A stretch of DNA of 64,000 nucleotides from JAUMBM01 sp964441755 (GTDB taxonomy: Bacteria; Bacteroidota; Bacteroidia; Chitinophagales; Saprospiraceae), in the NCBI GenBank assembly GCA_964441755.1, contig CAYTVG010000005.1:62001-126000 (forward strand), written 5' to 3'. Each line of letters opens with the position of its first letter. Within the stretch, counting starts at the first letter, position 1. A program made the translations under genes and the position numbers. Below are positions 7,483-17,146 of the stretch, in pieces. The notes below the pieces were generated by a model that did no database searches, was not told the origin of the DNA, and saw only the letters and a list, made by a program, of their open reading frames with translations.

Positions 7483-10400
7483 ATGGAAAAGATAAGCCCG
7501 AGGAAGCAATTAATGATTGCACATGTACTGGCATTGTCGCTGTTGTTGATGAGTTGGCCGCCGCTGTTGGGTCAGACCATTTTTTTGGGGTCTACGCCTT
7601 CACAGCCGGCGAGTTGTAATTGTCTCAACAACGCCACTACGCTCGCCAACGGACAGTTCAGCGAGCAAATAACCATTTCCGGCCCTGCCGGTGCTACGTG
7701 GACGGTGAGTGCCGTCACAGGTTTTTTTCAGGCAGGCAGCCCGGCACCACCGGCATCACCTTTGCCGGTGACAGTGGGAACAATATTCCCGGAAATTAGC
7801 CCCGGGATTTACCGCCTGTCGGGAAGGCATGTGACTGGTCAGGGGTTCAGCCTCTCGGCCAGCAATGGGAGTACCACGCTCACCATTGGCAATACCTGCC
7901 ATTATCCCAATGTGCAGTTTGTAGGACTACCCGATACAATATGTATCTCCAGCTTGCCGGTGATTCTCACAGCGAGCGCCAATGGAGCTCAAGGCAGCGG
8001 AAGTTTTAGTATCAATGGTGCTCCTGCAACCATCTTCAACCCGGTGGCGCTGGGTCCCGGTACGCACATAGTATCTTATACATTTAATGCAGGCACAGGT
8101 ACGCCTAATAATGCTGCGGACCCTGCCTGTTCGGTGCAGATAAGCAGGGAAGTGGTAGTACCTCATCAGCCAAGTACGGCGGTCAACAGTCAGATCAATG
8201 TAACGCTTGACGATGACTGCGAGGCACTAATCACGCCTGAAATGGTTATGGAAGGCTACTACCCATGCCTTGAAGATTTTATCGTCACAGTATATAATAA
8301 TCAAGGACAGCCAATTGGCAACCTGGTTACGGAATATTATGTGGGTCAGACGCTAAACCTGCAGGTTATTTCTGTCAATGGTTCATTGGTGGGTACTGGC
8401 AGTATACGCGTTTTTGATACCACTCCACCACAGCTCAACTGTGTGAGCCTGACCAATATGGCCATTGTCAGTAATCAGGTTCAGCTGATGAACGGCAATC
8501 TGACTACTGCCATGCCTACATTTTTACCTTCCAATTTTGCCTGTTACAGCAATTCAGTCGGGCAGTTGAGCGGTGTTCACTATTATCATTTACAGCAGTT
8601 TACCGTCACAGCTACGGATATTTATACCTTTGAGTTGTCGGCGTCTTATGCAGGTGGAGGTGCATTTGGGCTTTACCAGACCACCTTTAATCCTTTTGCG
8701 GGTCCCTGCCACAATATTGTCGGGAGTTCGCAATTGGCACCGGTGGGAGAGGGATATTTTTCTACTGCTACGGGTACTGTAGTACGGTTTTCAGCATTGC
8801 TTATGGCAGGCTCGTCATATACTATACTGACTACTTCGCGCGAGGCCAATCGTACAGGAAGTTATCAGTATGCAGTGTATAGTAACGGCGACGGGCAAGT
8901 CACAGGGATCACACCTCAATGGGTGCAATTGGCATTACCCGTGTACTGTAACAGCTCCGCGCTCTTTGTCAACAACGTGCAAAGCTTGCCCTGGACAGGG
9001 GTTCCGCTGGTGGAAGATGGTTGTCTTCCTAATCCGCAGGTAACATTCACAGATCAGGTGACTCAGGGCGGCCTCTGTGGTACTGCGCGCATTGTACGCA
9101 CTTTTACTGCTTTGGATCAGTCCAATAATATGGCTCAATGTACTCAGGAAATTGTGCTGCCGCCTATCAAAATTGAAAATGTATCATTGCCGCCGAAAAC
9201 ACTTATCCTTCCCTGCGAGGGGAGTTATCAGCAACTGGCCAGCGGTAACCCACATCCTTCCGTTACGGGCTATCCGCTGATTATTACCGCTTTTGGAGTA
9301 TTCGAAATCAATGGCGTTTATGGTAATATGCTGGCAAGCTATTCAGATCAGGCAAGGGTAAATACTTGTGAAGGTTCATATCAGTTTATTCGGCGTTGGG
9401 TAATTTATGATAACTGCCAGACGGGCGTTGTGACTACCTATGACCAGATTATTCGCATCGCTGACCTGCAACCACCTGTTATTCATTGCAGTGCTCCCGA
9501 TGCCAATCTGGATGGACTTCCGGATACTCTGCGGTACGCAACAACGGCCAGCCTGTGTGCAGCAACCTTGTCGGTACCTACAGCGACCGTCTCTGATAAC
9601 TGCTCGAGCTTTAGCGTTGTTACGGAGGTTATTACAGAGGAATTGAGGCCGATTCTGAATCCTTTTGGGGTAACAATCGGTCATGATACAATTATTCAGG
9701 TACTGGCAACCATCCCTGCCAACGCAAGTAGTCGAATCGTGTCGGGTATTCCGGCCGGGCGGCATTGGTTTAGGTACAGAGCCACCGATCATTGTGGCAA
9801 TGTGGCCACTCAGACTTGTCCGTTCGTAGTTACCGATACGGCACCACCTACGGCCATATGTGACGACCTCGTGCAAGTCTCTCTGGGGGGTAACGGTATT
9901 GGTGTATTGCGAGCCGTGGATATTGACGAGGGTAGTACTGACAACTGTGGAAGCTTACAGATGGAGGTTAGACGCATGGTGGGGTACAATCCTGCTACCT
10001 GTCAGGAAGTGCCTGCTGCACTTACGGATTGGGGTAGTACAGTTACCTTTAGCTGTTGTGAGGTGGGGCAAACCATTCCGGTACAATTACGGGTCAGTGA
10101 CCCTGGCGGGAATCGCAATATGTGTGCTACACAGGTTGTTGTACTCGATTATGTAGCGCCAACCTGTGTGGCCCCACCACCTGTGTTTGTGTCCTGTAAT
10201 GCGTTGCCTACGTTGTTTATAGCAGACAGCATGCCACAACTTCAGGCTTTGTTTGGTATGGCTGAAGTCCTGGACGATTGCTCGGGTGCAACCATACAGG
10301 AACTTAGTCCCGTCATTGACCGGGATGAATGCGGTACGGGAACGATCAAGCGCACATTTAAAGGAGAAGATGGCGCGGGCAATGAGTCAGATCCATGTGA

Positions 10401-12864
10401 GCAGGTCATTACTTTTACCGGAAACACGCACTATGAGATAAAATTCCCCAGAGATGTTATAGGCGATTGTGCAGCAGTGGCAGCAGATACGCTTGTAACG
10501 CGTAATTATGGCTGCGATATGGTGGCGATAAGTCATGTTGACCAGCGATATGATATTCCCGAAGCGGGGGGTGTCTGCTTCAAAATTTTCCGTACCTACA
10601 GTGTAATTAATTGGTGTGAATATGATGGTATATCGGATCCATACATCGTATCAAGAGACCCAGACTGCAATGGTCATGCGGGAGAAACAGATGTATGGGT
10701 ACTGCGGCGTCCCAATCAAATAACTTACCTCGATCGGGACAATAATGAATCCAACAACCTGCCTTTTGCAGGAAGTCGGGGAATTTCCTGCGGCACTGCT
10801 ACCAATCCTATGGGGTATTGGCAAACATTGCCCAACAGAGGGTACTGGAAGTATACGCAGGTTATCAAGGTAATGGACCTGGTAGGGCCACAGATCCTGC
10901 TGGACGAAGCCCTGCCTTTCTGCACACAGGACAATCAGTCGTGTAATGCGTTGGTCACGCTGCCATTTATTGTGGTGGACGATTGTGCATCCAACCCGCC
11001 AGTCGTCACAGTTGAGATAGACTTGAACGCCAATGACGTATATGATGGTGTAGTGACTAACCAGGCACTGCAGGGATTTTTCCCCAACTACCAATTGAGG
11101 GGGAGCTATCCCGTAGGGAACCATAGGTTCAGGGTGAGAGTTCGCGATTTCTGTGGTAATACAACGCAGACGCTGATCGATTTTGAAGTAATTGATTGCA
11201 CGCTTCCTTCTACTTTCTGTGCGGCCGGGCTGACAGTCAACCTGGTCACGCTGCCACCAGGTACGGATGCAGATGGGGATGGTATTTTCGACTTGTCAGG
11301 AGCTTCTATTGATATTGGAAGCTATGTCAACACCAATCCGTTTGATTGCAGCGGAGCACTTCGTTACAGCGTATTCCGCACGGCAGATATCATGTCGGGA
11401 GAAGTGATTCCAACGCCCACACAGCAGGCACTGGTAGTCACTTGTGCAGATCTGGGGGTATTGCCTGTGAGAATTTATACCTGGGATGCTGCCAATAATC
11501 CGTATGCAGAACAACCTAACGGAAGTGTCGGGGGGCCTAATTATGGCTATTGCGATGCCAGTATTTTGGTTACAGATCAGAGTGGTCTTTGTTTGGGCCT
11601 GCCACCCGACAATCCTGTCATCGGTCAGATTATGGGTTTAATCACGACGGAGGAAGGGCAGCCACTCGCAGGTGTAGAGGTATATCCTACTGCTGCCATG
11701 TCTCCTCAGCAGATGAGTGTGACCCCGACTACGGGTCTGTATACACTGGCGGCCAGCTCGGGTCAGGCGTATCAGATTACACCTCGCTGCAATCTTGATT
11801 GGAGCAATGGTGTATCAACGCTTGATATTGTGATGACAGCCAAGCATATTCTGGGGATTCAGTACCTGACATCGCCCTACCGAATCATTGCAGCAGACGT
11901 CAATCGCAGCCAGTCGGTTACCACACTTGATCTGGTACACATGCGTCGGATGGTTTTGGGAGATGCTGACAGTTTTCCCAATAATACAAGTTGGCGGTTT
12001 ATAGATCAAGATTATACATTCCCCAATACCGCAAATCCTTTTGCACAGACTGTGCCCGAAGTAATCAATATCCCTGCCTTTACCGGCAGTTATACGGATG
12101 GCCACTTCATTGCTGTAAAGGTAGGAGATGTCAATGGTTCTGCTGCCACCAATGCGCAGGAAGGTGTAGAGGAAAGAACAGCTAAGGAGGTTTTTTATCT
12201 ACAAACGCATGAGCAGTACTTTAAGGTTGGTGATAAGGTGGAAGTCACTATTTCACAGGCTGAAGCGGCTACGCTGGTTGAGGGGCTACAGTTCACGTTC
12301 CAGTTTGATCCGGCGCTGCTGTCACTAAATGATATCAACTGGGGTAATATACAGGAGGAGCACCTCAGCAGTAGTAAAGCGGATGAAGGAATCCTTACAG
12401 TCAGTTGGAATGCTGGCCAAGGAGTGGCACAAGCTACCGGTGATAAACCATGGCTTACCTTAGTTTTTCGTGCAAAACAGGCAGGTAGACTTAGCGAGCT
12501 AATGGGTATTACTTCTCGGGTGACGCCGGCAGAGGCGTATGATAAGACTCTGAAAACTATGTCGCTAGGACTGACTTTTGTCCCGGAAGAAGAGAACCAG
12601 CATGCTTTTGTACTGGAGCAAAACCGGCCCAATCCATTTGGTGACCAGACAGTTATTGGCTTTTTTCTGCCTGAATCTTCAGAAGTAACCTTCACCATTT
12701 ATGATACGCACGGTAAGGTGGTCATGCAATATGACCGATACTATGTCGCGGGCTACAATCAGATTTTGGTTGATGCTGCAGAGGTTAAAGCCAGAGGTAT
12801 GCTTTACTATCAACTGGCAACAGGCAAGTATACCGATACAAAAAAGATGGTGATTCTTGAGTAA
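7483..12864 (+). CDS. Giant T9SS surface protein with HYR/Ig-like, dockerin-like and cohesin-like modules
   Basis: 1793 residues from the ATG at 7483, which starts a normal signal peptide (MEKISPRKQLMIAH, then ALSLLLMSWPPLLGQ). An in-frame ATG at 7402 would add 27 polar residues. The body is Cys-rich Ig/HYR-like modules, with recurring boundaries of the type D-x-x-P-P-x-x-x-C at about 8420, 9470, 9840 and 10150. A carboxypeptidase-regulatory-like segment (about residue 1382) follows. Next is a dockerin-like pair of calcium-binding loops (NGVSTLDIVMTAKHILG and DVNRSQSVTTLDLVHMRRM, about 1433-1490, then VGDVNGSA). A cohesin-like beta-sandwich (about 1568-1690) and a type A T9SS sorting domain (NRPNPFGDQT ... 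KKMVILE) close the protein. Adhesion or scaffold use at the cell surface is inferred. Confidence 0.85.
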   Translation: MEKISPRKQLMIAHVLALSLLLMSWPPLLGQTIFLGSTPSQPASCNCLNNATTLANGQFSEQITISGPAGATWTVSAVTGFFQAGSPAPPASPLPVTVGTIFPEISPGIYRLSGRHVTGQGFSLSASNGSTTLTIGNTCHYPNVQFVGLPDTICISSLPVILTASANGAQGSGSFSINGAPATIFNPVALGPGTHIVSYTFNAGTGTPNNAADPACSVQISREVVVPHQPSTAVNSQINVTLDDDCEALITPEMVMEGYYPCLEDFIVTVYNNQGQPIGNLVTEYYVGQTLNLQVISVNGSLVGTGSIRVFDTTPPQLNCVSLTNMAIVSNQVQLMNGNLTTAMPTFLPSNFACYSNSVGQLSGVHYYHLQQFTVTATDIYTFELSASYAGGGAFGLYQTTFNPFAGPCHNIVGSSQLAPVGEGYFSTATGTVVRFSALLMAGSSYTILTTSREANRTGSYQYAVYSNGDGQVTGITPQWVQLALPVYCNSSALFVNNVQSLPWTGVPLVEDGCLPNPQVTFTDQVTQGGLCGTARIVRTFTALDQSNNMAQCTQEIVLPPIKIENVSLPPKTLILPCEGSYQQLASGNPHPSVTGYPLIITAFGVFEINGVYGNMLASYSDQARVNTCEGSYQFIRRWVIYDNCQTGVVTTYDQIIRIADLQPPVIHCSAPDANLDGLPDTLRYATTASLCAATLSVPTATVSDNCSSFSVVTEVITEELRPILNPFGVTIGHDTIIQVLATIPANASSRIVSGIPAGRHWFRYRATDHCGNVATQTCPFVVTDTAPPTAICDDLVQVSLGGNGIGVLRAVDIDEGSTDNCGSLQMEVRRMVGYNPATCQEVPAALTDWGSTVTFSCCEVGQTIPVQLRVSDPGGNRNMCATQVVVLDYVAPTCVAPPPVFVSCNALPTLFIADSMPQLQALFGMAEVLDDCSGATIQELSPVIDRDECGTGTIKRTFKGEDGAGNESDPCEQVITFTGNTHYEIKFPRDVIGDCAAVAADTLVTRNYGCDMVAISHVDQRYDIPEAGGVCFKIFRTYSVINWCEYDGISDPYIVSRDPDCNGHAGETDVWVLRRPNQITYLDRDNNESNNLPFAGSRGISCGTATNPMGYWQTLPNRGYWKYTQVIKVMDLVGPQILLDEALPFCTQDNQSCNALVTLPFIVVDDCASNPPVVTVEIDLNANDVYDGVVTNQALQGFFPNYQLRGSYPVGNHRFRVRVRDFCGNTTQTLIDFEVIDCTLPSTFCAAGLTVNLVTLPPGTDADGDGIFDLSGASIDIGSYVNTNPFDCSGALRYSVFRTADIMSGEVIPTPTQQALVVTCADLGVLPVRIYTWDAANNPYAEQPNGSVGGPNYGYCDASILVTDQSGLCLGLPPDNPVIGQIMGLITTEEGQPLAGVEVYPTAAMSPQQMSVTPTTGLYTLAASSGQAYQITPRCNLDWSNGVSTLDIVMTAKHILGIQYLTSPYRIIAADVNRSQSVTTLDLVHMRRMVLGDADSFPNNTSWRFIDQDYTFPNTANPFAQTVPEVINIPAFTGSYTDGHFIAVKVGDVNGSAATNAQEGVEERTAKEVFYLQTHEQYFKVGDKVEVTISQAEAATLVEGLQFTFQFDPALLSLNDINWGNIQEEHLSSSKADEGILTVSWNAGQGVAQATGDKPWLTLVFRAKQAGRLSELMGITSRVTPAEAYDKTLKTMSLGLTFVPEEENQHAFVLEQNRPNPFGDQTVIGFFLPESSEVTFTIYDTHGKVVMQYDRYYVAGYNQILVDAAEVKARGMLYYQLATGKYTDTKKMVILE

Positions 12865-12935
12865 GTTGTGATTTCGGGTTATATATAGTGCTCCATTTTA
12901 TACAGGTGTATTCACCAGTGGAATGGGATTACGTC

Positions 12936-12964
12936 GGGCCAGCCTGTTGAAGGCTGGCCCTTTT
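12936..12964 (+). terminator. Terminator of the giant surface protein gene
   Basis: Perfect 10-bp stem GGGCCAGCCT/AGGCTGGCCC with a 5-nt loop, followed by TTTTGT; 71 nt after the stop codon. Confidence 0.9.
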
Positions 12965-13207
12965 GTATTATCGGTAAAGAGACTTAATCGTACTTTCAAA
13001 AGAGAATAGCGTAAAAATTAGTCTTTTAAAATTAGTCCATTGGATGAAAAATATTATACGGAATATTTTGTTATATGCCTTAAAAAGGTGGTTTTGTGTT
13101 TGGTCAACAGTAAAATCGATAGATTGTATGCTTTTGTTAACATATAATTATTGCTTTTGTCAAATGGGTTATTTGGGGGGCTTTAGGCGGACAGTTTGTG
13201 TAAAGGC

Positions 13208-13238
13208 TTGACAATCTTGTGAAATGACATTACCTTTG
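13208..13238 (+). promoter_or_regulatory. Promoter of the MltD-like gene
   Basis: TTG (13208-13210), 20-nt spacer, TACCTTTG (13231-13238), an excellent match to the Bacteroidota consensus. It gives a leader of about 105 nt. The 240 bases before it (12965-13207) are AT-rich and hold nothing recognised. Confidence 0.75.
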
Positions 13239-13347
13239 TAAAATCTTTTGCTCTATTTGCGAAGTTGACCAAAGGCATTAAGCCTTGGTTTAGCTGATTT
13301 AGCAGATACGGGTGGTGACTCATTGTTACCGTCGCAGTTCTGCACCC

Positions 13348-14493
13348 ATGAACAAAAAGAAACTGATGAAATCTATTCCATTCCTTGGAATGCTCCTTTG
13401 TGCATTCCTAACGCTGCCGCTGTTAGCTGTAAGCAGTACTGCTATTGAAAACATCTCTTCTGATCGGGAGTCTCCAATGGAGACTCTGTCCGACGAGGTA
13501 TTATCAGATCGCCTTTATAGTCTCAGCATTCCTTTCAGCTATCGATATTCACCGGAGGTTCGCGCACTGATACAGCAGTACGTATTGGAAGGAATCCGGG
13601 AGACAGAGGCACTCATAGGCCGCACTACTCAGTATTTTCCTGTTTTTGAGCATTATCTGAAGGTATATAATCTTCCCGATGCCTTGAAATATATGCCTAT
13701 GATAGAGTCCGGACTAAGATCCCGGGTTACTTCTTCGGCCGGAGCCGCCGGTCTTTGGCAGTTTGTTCCCAGTACGGCTCGACTTTATGGGTTGACGGTT
13801 AACGGCGAGCTCGATGAAAGGCTGAGCACTTACAAGTCCACAGAGGCTGCTGCTAAAATGATGTTGGATCTTTTTCAGCAATTCGGAGATTGGGGTTTGG
13901 TGTTAGCTGCGTACAATGCAGGGCCTGCCCGCGTCCGCCAGGCAATAACTAAGGCAGGCTGCAATGATTATCAGGAGGTCAGCAAGTATCTTCCTTATGA
14001 AACGCGCAAATATGTTCCTGCTTTTTTAGCAGCTGCATACTTGTACAATTTTCACGAACAACATAATATTCAGCCGGCTTATCCTTCCATGGACGTACAA
14101 GACACCCGGGTTTTTAAGGTCTACAGCAGCCTGCAACTCGATCAGTTGGCCACCAATATTCAGGTTGATGCAAAAATGCTTAGATATCTTAATCCCGGTT
14201 ACCTCAATGGGCGTATTCCCGCCAATCCACAAGGGCATTTTTTAGTTATTCCATCCCGTTCACTTGCCGCATATTTATCCCAGCATACTGCTAATCTTAC
14301 CAACCCCATTCTGGCTTCGTCAATGACCAATTCCAGCTATATTGTCAGGCCTGGTGACCGCATCGAATCCATCGCGCAATATTTTCGTTGCAGCGTTGAT
14401 GATGTTATGGAATGGAATGGGTTGCGAGAAAGATTCGTTTTTGTAAATCAGCATCTTACGCTGTACGTTCCAACAATGCGTGTACGCCCCTAG
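13348..14493 (+). CDS. MltD-like membrane-bound lytic transglycosylase with LysM
   Basis: 381 residues, exported (signal peptide from the ATG at 13348: MNKKKLMKSIPF, then a hydrophobic core ending LLAVSS). The central SLT domain has the catalytic Glu at residue 120 in PMIESGL. It is followed by SSAGAAGLWQFVPSTA, AAYNAGPARV and Y-E-T-R-K-Y-V-P, which place it in the MltD branch. These enzymes cleave glycan strands of peptidoglycan with formation of 1,6-anhydromuramyl ends. A C-terminal LysM (YIVRPGDRIESIAQYF ... NQHLTLYVP) binds peptidoglycan, and a weaker LysM-like stretch lies just before it. An in-frame GTG at 13312 exists but adds only non-signal residues. The gene has its own promoter. 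Confidence 0.92.
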   Translation: MNKKKLMKSIPFLGMLLCAFLTLPLLAVSSTAIENISSDRESPMETLSDEVLSDRLYSLSIPFSYRYSPEVRALIQQYVLEGIRETEALIGRTTQYFPVFEHYLKVYNLPDALKYMPMIESGLRSRVTSSAGAAGLWQFVPSTARLYGLTVNGELDERLSTYKSTEAAAKMMLDLFQQFGDWGLVLAAYNAGPARVRQAITKAGCNDYQEVSKYLPYETRKYVPAFLAAAYLYNFHEQHNIQPAYPSMDVQDTRVFKVYSSLQLDQLATNIQVDAKMLRYLNPGYLNGRIPANPQGHFLVIPSRSLAAYLSQHTANLTNPILASSMTNSSYIVRPGDRIESIAQYFRCSVDDVMEWNGLRERFVFVNQHLTLYVPTMRVRP

Positions 14494-14601
14494 CGCCAGG
14501 CAGCGCCAGTGAAATTAAGTTAGACAGTCATGTTTTGCGCATTTCGACCTGCTCGTTGAACCATTTACCGGCATGCTGCTGTTAAGTAACAATTGGAGAC
14601 C

Positions 14602-14630
14602 TTGGGCAGCGTTTATTTTTTATATATTTG
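14602..14630 (+). promoter_or_regulatory. Promoter of the MORN-porQ-gldH operon
   Basis: TTG (14602-14604), 18-nt spacer, TATATTTG (14623-14630). The leader to 14823 is about 185 nt and contains a 7-bp hairpin CAAGCGT/ACGCTTG at 14664-14684. The rest of the 329-base gap 14494-14822 shows nothing else. Confidence 0.6.
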
Positions 14631-14822
14631 CCGGGCGGATTTGACAGGATAGTCGGCTGATAGCAAGCGTTTGCCTGACGCTTGATACCTTTCAGGCTAC
14701 TGTTAAAAAGTGGTGGCGATTGTAGTATACCGGCAGTAGTGAGTAAGTTCATAAGTTGTTCGGTATATCCTTCATAAGATCCGCCGCCAGATAATTTCGA
14801 AGGCTGCGAAAATAATGCTGTT

Positions 14823-15464
14823 ATGAGGAGAAGTGCATATGTCATCTTGCTGTTGACTTTCGTAGTGTTATTGCTGGTTAATTGTTCCTCCCCCTCACCA
14901 GAGACTTTATTGGAGACTGTTGATACGGTGGATGAATACGGTTATACCATCCGGATACAGCGGCGTAAAGACAATAAGCAGCGTCAGGGCTTGTACGCAA
15001 GAATTGCGCCAGGGGGTAAGTTGATAGAAGAGGCTTATTATGAGGAGGATAGCTTGCAGGGGTTGCGGATTTTGTATTACGAATCCGGTGACACACATAT
15101 AGTTGAGACCTATCGTTCCGGGCTTTTTGAAGGCCCCTTCCGCGAGTACTATGAGGGTGGGAAGGTGATGCAGAAGGGGATGTATCATGATAACGAGATG
15201 GTTGGTGAGTGGATAAGCTACTACCCGGGGGGGCAGATGAGTGAGGTGGTCAATTTTAGGGGCAATGAAGAGAATGGGCCGTTTGAGCAGTACCATCCCA
15301 ATGGGAATATCAAGGCCAGGGGGAATTATCTCAATGGAGATAACGAGCACGGAGAATTACAACTGTATGATGAGCAGGGGCGACATATTCGTACAATGCA
15401 GTGTGTAGAGGGCAGATGCCAAACCAGCTGGTCTTCAACCGGCGATGTGAAGACGCCAGAATAG
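14823..15464 (+). CDS. MORN/YwqK-type repeat lipoprotein
   Basis: 213 residues. The N-terminus has a signal peptide ending in LLVNCSS, a good lipobox, so this should be a lipoprotein. The rest is about six repeats of 22-24 residues with the pattern YYESG, Y-R-S-G-L-F-E-G-P-F, YYPGGQM and YHPNGNIKARGNY, the MORN-like repeats of the YwqK family. That family name comes from an antitoxin in Bacillus; in Bacteroidota such proteins are usually envelope proteins of unknown role, and no toxin gene is adjacent. The stop is 7 nt before porQ, so it is very likely co-transcribed with porQ and gldH and may serve the T9SS/gliding envelope complex. Confidence 0.75.
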   Translation: MRRSAYVILLLTFVVLLLVNCSSPSPETLLETVDTVDEYGYTIRIQRRKDNKQRQGLYARIAPGGKLIEEAYYEEDSLQGLRILYYESGDTHIVETYRSGLFEGPFREYYEGGKVMQKGMYHDNEMVGEWISYYPGGQMSEVVNFRGNEENGPFEQYHPNGNIKARGNYLNGDNEHGELQLYDEQGRHIRTMQCVEGRCQTSWSSTGDVKTPE

Positions 15465-15471
15465 TGAATTT

Positions 15472-16539
15472 ATGAAGCAGGTAATACGGATTGCGGCAAT
15501 AGTGTGGTTGGGGTCACTGGGATGCGGCCAGGTGCTTTTTTCTCAGGTTGGAGGTGGGTATACCTACTCTTTTCTCAATCTTACACCATCTGCCAGGGTA
15601 GCTGCGCTTGGCGCTAGCCATATTGCAGTTGCAGATGATGATGTTACGTTGGCTGCCCTTAATCCGGCTTTGGTAAATCCTTCCATGGGGGGACAGCTTA
15701 GCTTTAGTCATTCATTTCATTTGGCTGGCCTTAGCCATGGCTATGCTGCGTTGGGAATACAGCCTGATCGCTGGAAAACGAGCTTGCATACATCAATTCA
15801 GTATGTTGACTACGGAGACTTTATTCGTACAAATGAGCTTGGAGAGGAAGAGGGTAGTTTTACTGCCAATGAGTATGCCTTGTTGGTCGGAGCGGGGAGG
15901 CCTATCAACGACCGGTTGCGGGTGGGGGGCAATGCCCGGTTTATCATGTCTCAGTTTGAGTCTTATCAGTCACTTGGCATGGCCGGAGACTTGGGGATTT
16001 TCTATGCTGATACTGCCAACGGGTTTTCTGCTACCATCCTTATGCGCAATATCGGTGGGCAGTTGACAATGTACGAGGGAAGCAACAGAGAGCCTCTTCC
16101 TTTTGAAATGCAGGCAGCATTGGCTAAGCGACTACGGCACCTGCCGCTGCGTTTTTCAGTTGTTTATCGATATCTGGATCGCTGGAATATTCGCTATGAT
16201 GACCCCAATAAAGAAGTTACCAACCTTTTTCTAAATGATGAACCGGTCAGTGTGTCGAAAGCATCTGTTTGGTTCGACAATCTATTCAGGCATTTTGTAT
16301 TCAATGCAGAGCTGCTACTGGGTGCCAGAGAAAATTTCAGGCTTCGTGCAGGCTATAGCCACCTTTTGCGGCAGGAGTTGTCAGAAGCAGATTACAGGAG
16401 CTTTGCAGGCTTTACCTTGGGGGTAGGGTTTAAGATAAAAAAATTTCGACTGGATTATGGCCGTACCAATTTTCACATTGGCGGTGGGGTCAACCAGCTG
16501 ACCATTTCAACACAACTGCGTGAGTTTGTAAAATCATAG
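15472..16539 (+). CDS. porQ: Type IX secretion system protein PorQ
   Basis: 355 residues with a signal peptide (GCGQVLFSQV) and an outer-membrane beta-barrel of the PorV/FadL-like class. The N-terminal block SFLNLTPSARVAALGASHIA with ADDDVTLAALNPAL is characteristic of PorQ. The protein ends in an amphipathic strand near REFVKS. In Porphyromonas gingivalis PorQ is an outer-membrane partner of the cell-surface attachment complex of T9SS (with PorU, PorV and PorZ), which cleaves sorting domains and attaches cargo. The gene sits between the MORN lipoprotein (7 nt) and gldH (12 nt). The cargo genes at 4548, 7483 and 17990 are its probable clients. Confidence 0.9.
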   Translation: MKQVIRIAAIVWLGSLGCGQVLFSQVGGGYTYSFLNLTPSARVAALGASHIAVADDDVTLAALNPALVNPSMGGQLSFSHSFHLAGLSHGYAALGIQPDRWKTSLHTSIQYVDYGDFIRTNELGEEEGSFTANEYALLVGAGRPINDRLRVGGNARFIMSQFESYQSLGMAGDLGIFYADTANGFSATILMRNIGGQLTMYEGSNREPLPFEMQAALAKRLRHLPLRFSVVYRYLDRWNIRYDDPNKEVTNLFLNDEPVSVSKASVWFDNLFRHFVFNAELLLGARENFRLRAGYSHLLRQELSEADYRSFAGFTLGVGFKIKKFRLDYGRTNFHIGGGVNQLTISTQLREFVKS

Positions 16540-16551
16540 GAATTATACCGT

Positions 16552-17043
16552 ATGTCCACAACAGTAGTTTTTCGGCTGATAGTTGTCATGTTACTTTCTG
16601 TAACTATCTGGTCTTGCAGGCAATCCGTTGTATATGAAGAAACATTTGAAATAAATCCCCAAGTGGGCTGGCCATATACCGATAGCCTGACCTATGCCTT
16701 CTCAATTGCCGATACGCAGGAGATTTATAACCTATATCTGGAGATCGATCATCTGATTGATTATCCTTATCAGAACCTCTACATCAACATCCGGACTGTA
16801 TTCCCCAACGGAGAGGATCTTGCACAGGTTCTGTCTCTCGAACTTTCCGACAAGCAGGGTTTCTGGCAGGGGGACTGCAACAGCAAAGACTGTAATTTGC
16901 GAATACCGATTCAGGAAGAAGCTTACTTTAACCAGCCGGGGGATTACCGCATAGTGGTCGAGCAATATATGCGTACCGACAGTCTGCGGGGGCTCCGGTC
17001 AATAGGATTATTGTTGGAAAAAACAGGCGCTACAAGAGGGTAG
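16552..17043 (+). CDS. gldH: Gliding motility lipoprotein GldH
   Basis: 163 residues. The signal peptide ends in TIWSCRQ, a usable lipobox for a Bacteroidota lipoprotein. The core has the GldH features: a conserved YPYQNLYINIRTVFPNG block, LSLELSDKQGFWQG and a final strand GDYRIVVEQYMR. GldH is required for gliding and for stability of other Gld proteins in Flavobacterium johnsoniae. Homologues occur in non-gliding relatives as well, so motility of this organism is not proven. It is the last gene of the MORN-porQ-gldH operon; a weak terminator follows. Confidence 0.88.
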   Translation: MSTTVVFRLIVVMLLSVTIWSCRQSVVYEETFEINPQVGWPYTDSLTYAFSIADTQEIYNLYLEIDHLIDYPYQNLYINIRTVFPNGEDLAQVLSLELSDKQGFWQGDCNSKDCNLRIPIQEEAYFNQPGDYRIVVEQYMRTDSLRGLRSIGLLLEKTGATRG

Positions 17044-17076
17044 GCTGGCTGCTGCAGATTCATCCCCAATAAGCGT

Positions 17077-17110
17077 GCAGTATAACTGTCAATCTGCCAG
17101 ACTGCTTTTT
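17077..17110 (+). terminator. Weak terminator after gldH
   Basis: Interrupted stem GCAGT..CTG / CAG-ACTGC (17077-17105) followed by TTTTT, located between the convergent gldH and HupE-like genes. Confidence 0.4.
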
Positions 17111-17146
17111 GCTACACCCAAGAGCCACTGTTAACCAGGTCGCTTC

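Noticed and set aside
14823..15464. YwqK-type antitoxin of a toxin-antitoxin pair
   Set aside because: The repeats match that family name, but the protein is a lipoprotein and its neighbours are porQ and gldH, with no toxin gene.
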